Shown here one piece after another: positions 17,474-17,667 of a DNA stretch of 17,667 nucleotides; the stretch's first letter is position 1; every line of letters starts with the position of its first letter. The position numbers were made by a program, and so were the translations under genes. The DNA is taken from NCBI GenBank assembly GCA_028565635.1, contig JAOXYB010020059.1, forward strand, positions 1 to 17,667, read 5' to 3'. The stretch is from Phoronis ovalis (taxonomy: Eukaryota; Phoronida; Phoronidae). Below the pieces are notes generated by a model. That model was not told the origin of the DNA, searched no databases, and was given only the letters and a program-made list of their open reading frames with translations.

Positions 17474-17667
17474 CAGATTTTGCCCTGACCTTAACATCTT
17501 TGAATATTGACAAGGTGTTGGATACTACATAATCTTTAAAATATAGAGAATTTGTAGACTAAACAGTAGAACTTAACATGGTGAGAACCATTAACATACT
17601 GTAACTTGCAAAGAATATTGATATTTTCTTTTTTTGTGAATTCTGCTTGGCCATATTCTTTGGAATA
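17474..17667. other. Tail of window, nothing recognised
   Basis: AT-rich sequence without open frames of note. It may be flanking DNA of the family C element. Confidence 0.4.

Overview
This is an AT-rich eukaryotic, almost certainly metazoan, window. The one clear gene has GT-AG introns and encodes an animal-type trefoil plus GH31 alpha-glucosidase. It sits among MITE-like DNA transposons, a decayed LINE and relics of a SAP/SWIM-domain gene. That mix suggests a non-vertebrate animal, perhaps a marine invertebrate (mollusc, brachiopod, cnidarian or similar). The species cannot be told from the sequence.

The gene is on the minus strand, with coding sequence from 8575 down to 3727. Five coding exons (8075-8575, 7686-7831, 7240-7405, 4034-6046, 3727-3798) join in frame into a 965-residue lysosomal acid alpha-glucosidase / maltase-type protein. 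It has an N-terminal hydrophobic segment, a P-type trefoil domain, an N-terminal beta-sandwich, the GH31 barrel with nucleophile and acid/base Asp, and a C-terminal beta domain. The last 23 residues lie in a small separate exon. A simple reading-frame call misses this exon and ends four codons into the last intron.

The rest is repeats and relics. 1-84 is the end of a repeat whose relatives lie at 12477-12704 (inverted), 13781-14030 and about 17172-17473. 1203-1840 is a DNA element with terminal inverted repeats (TIRs) and a probable 8-bp target duplication. 2990-3299 and 11829-12351 are two opposed copies of a second TIR family; the longer copy has a perfect 9-bp target duplication. The third gene intron carries another TIR element (6521-6898). 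9985-10770 (minus) is a broken LINE endonuclease region. 13595-13780 and 12830-12887 (minus) are SAP-like and SWIM-like fragments of one broken gene. 15011-15832 is an inverted-repeat structure. 16170-16600 is a two-unit tandem duplication, followed by many AGGTCA-type half-sites.

No rRNA, tRNA, CRISPR array or bacterial-style operon is seen. The alpha-glucosidase gene is the only locus that looks intact.
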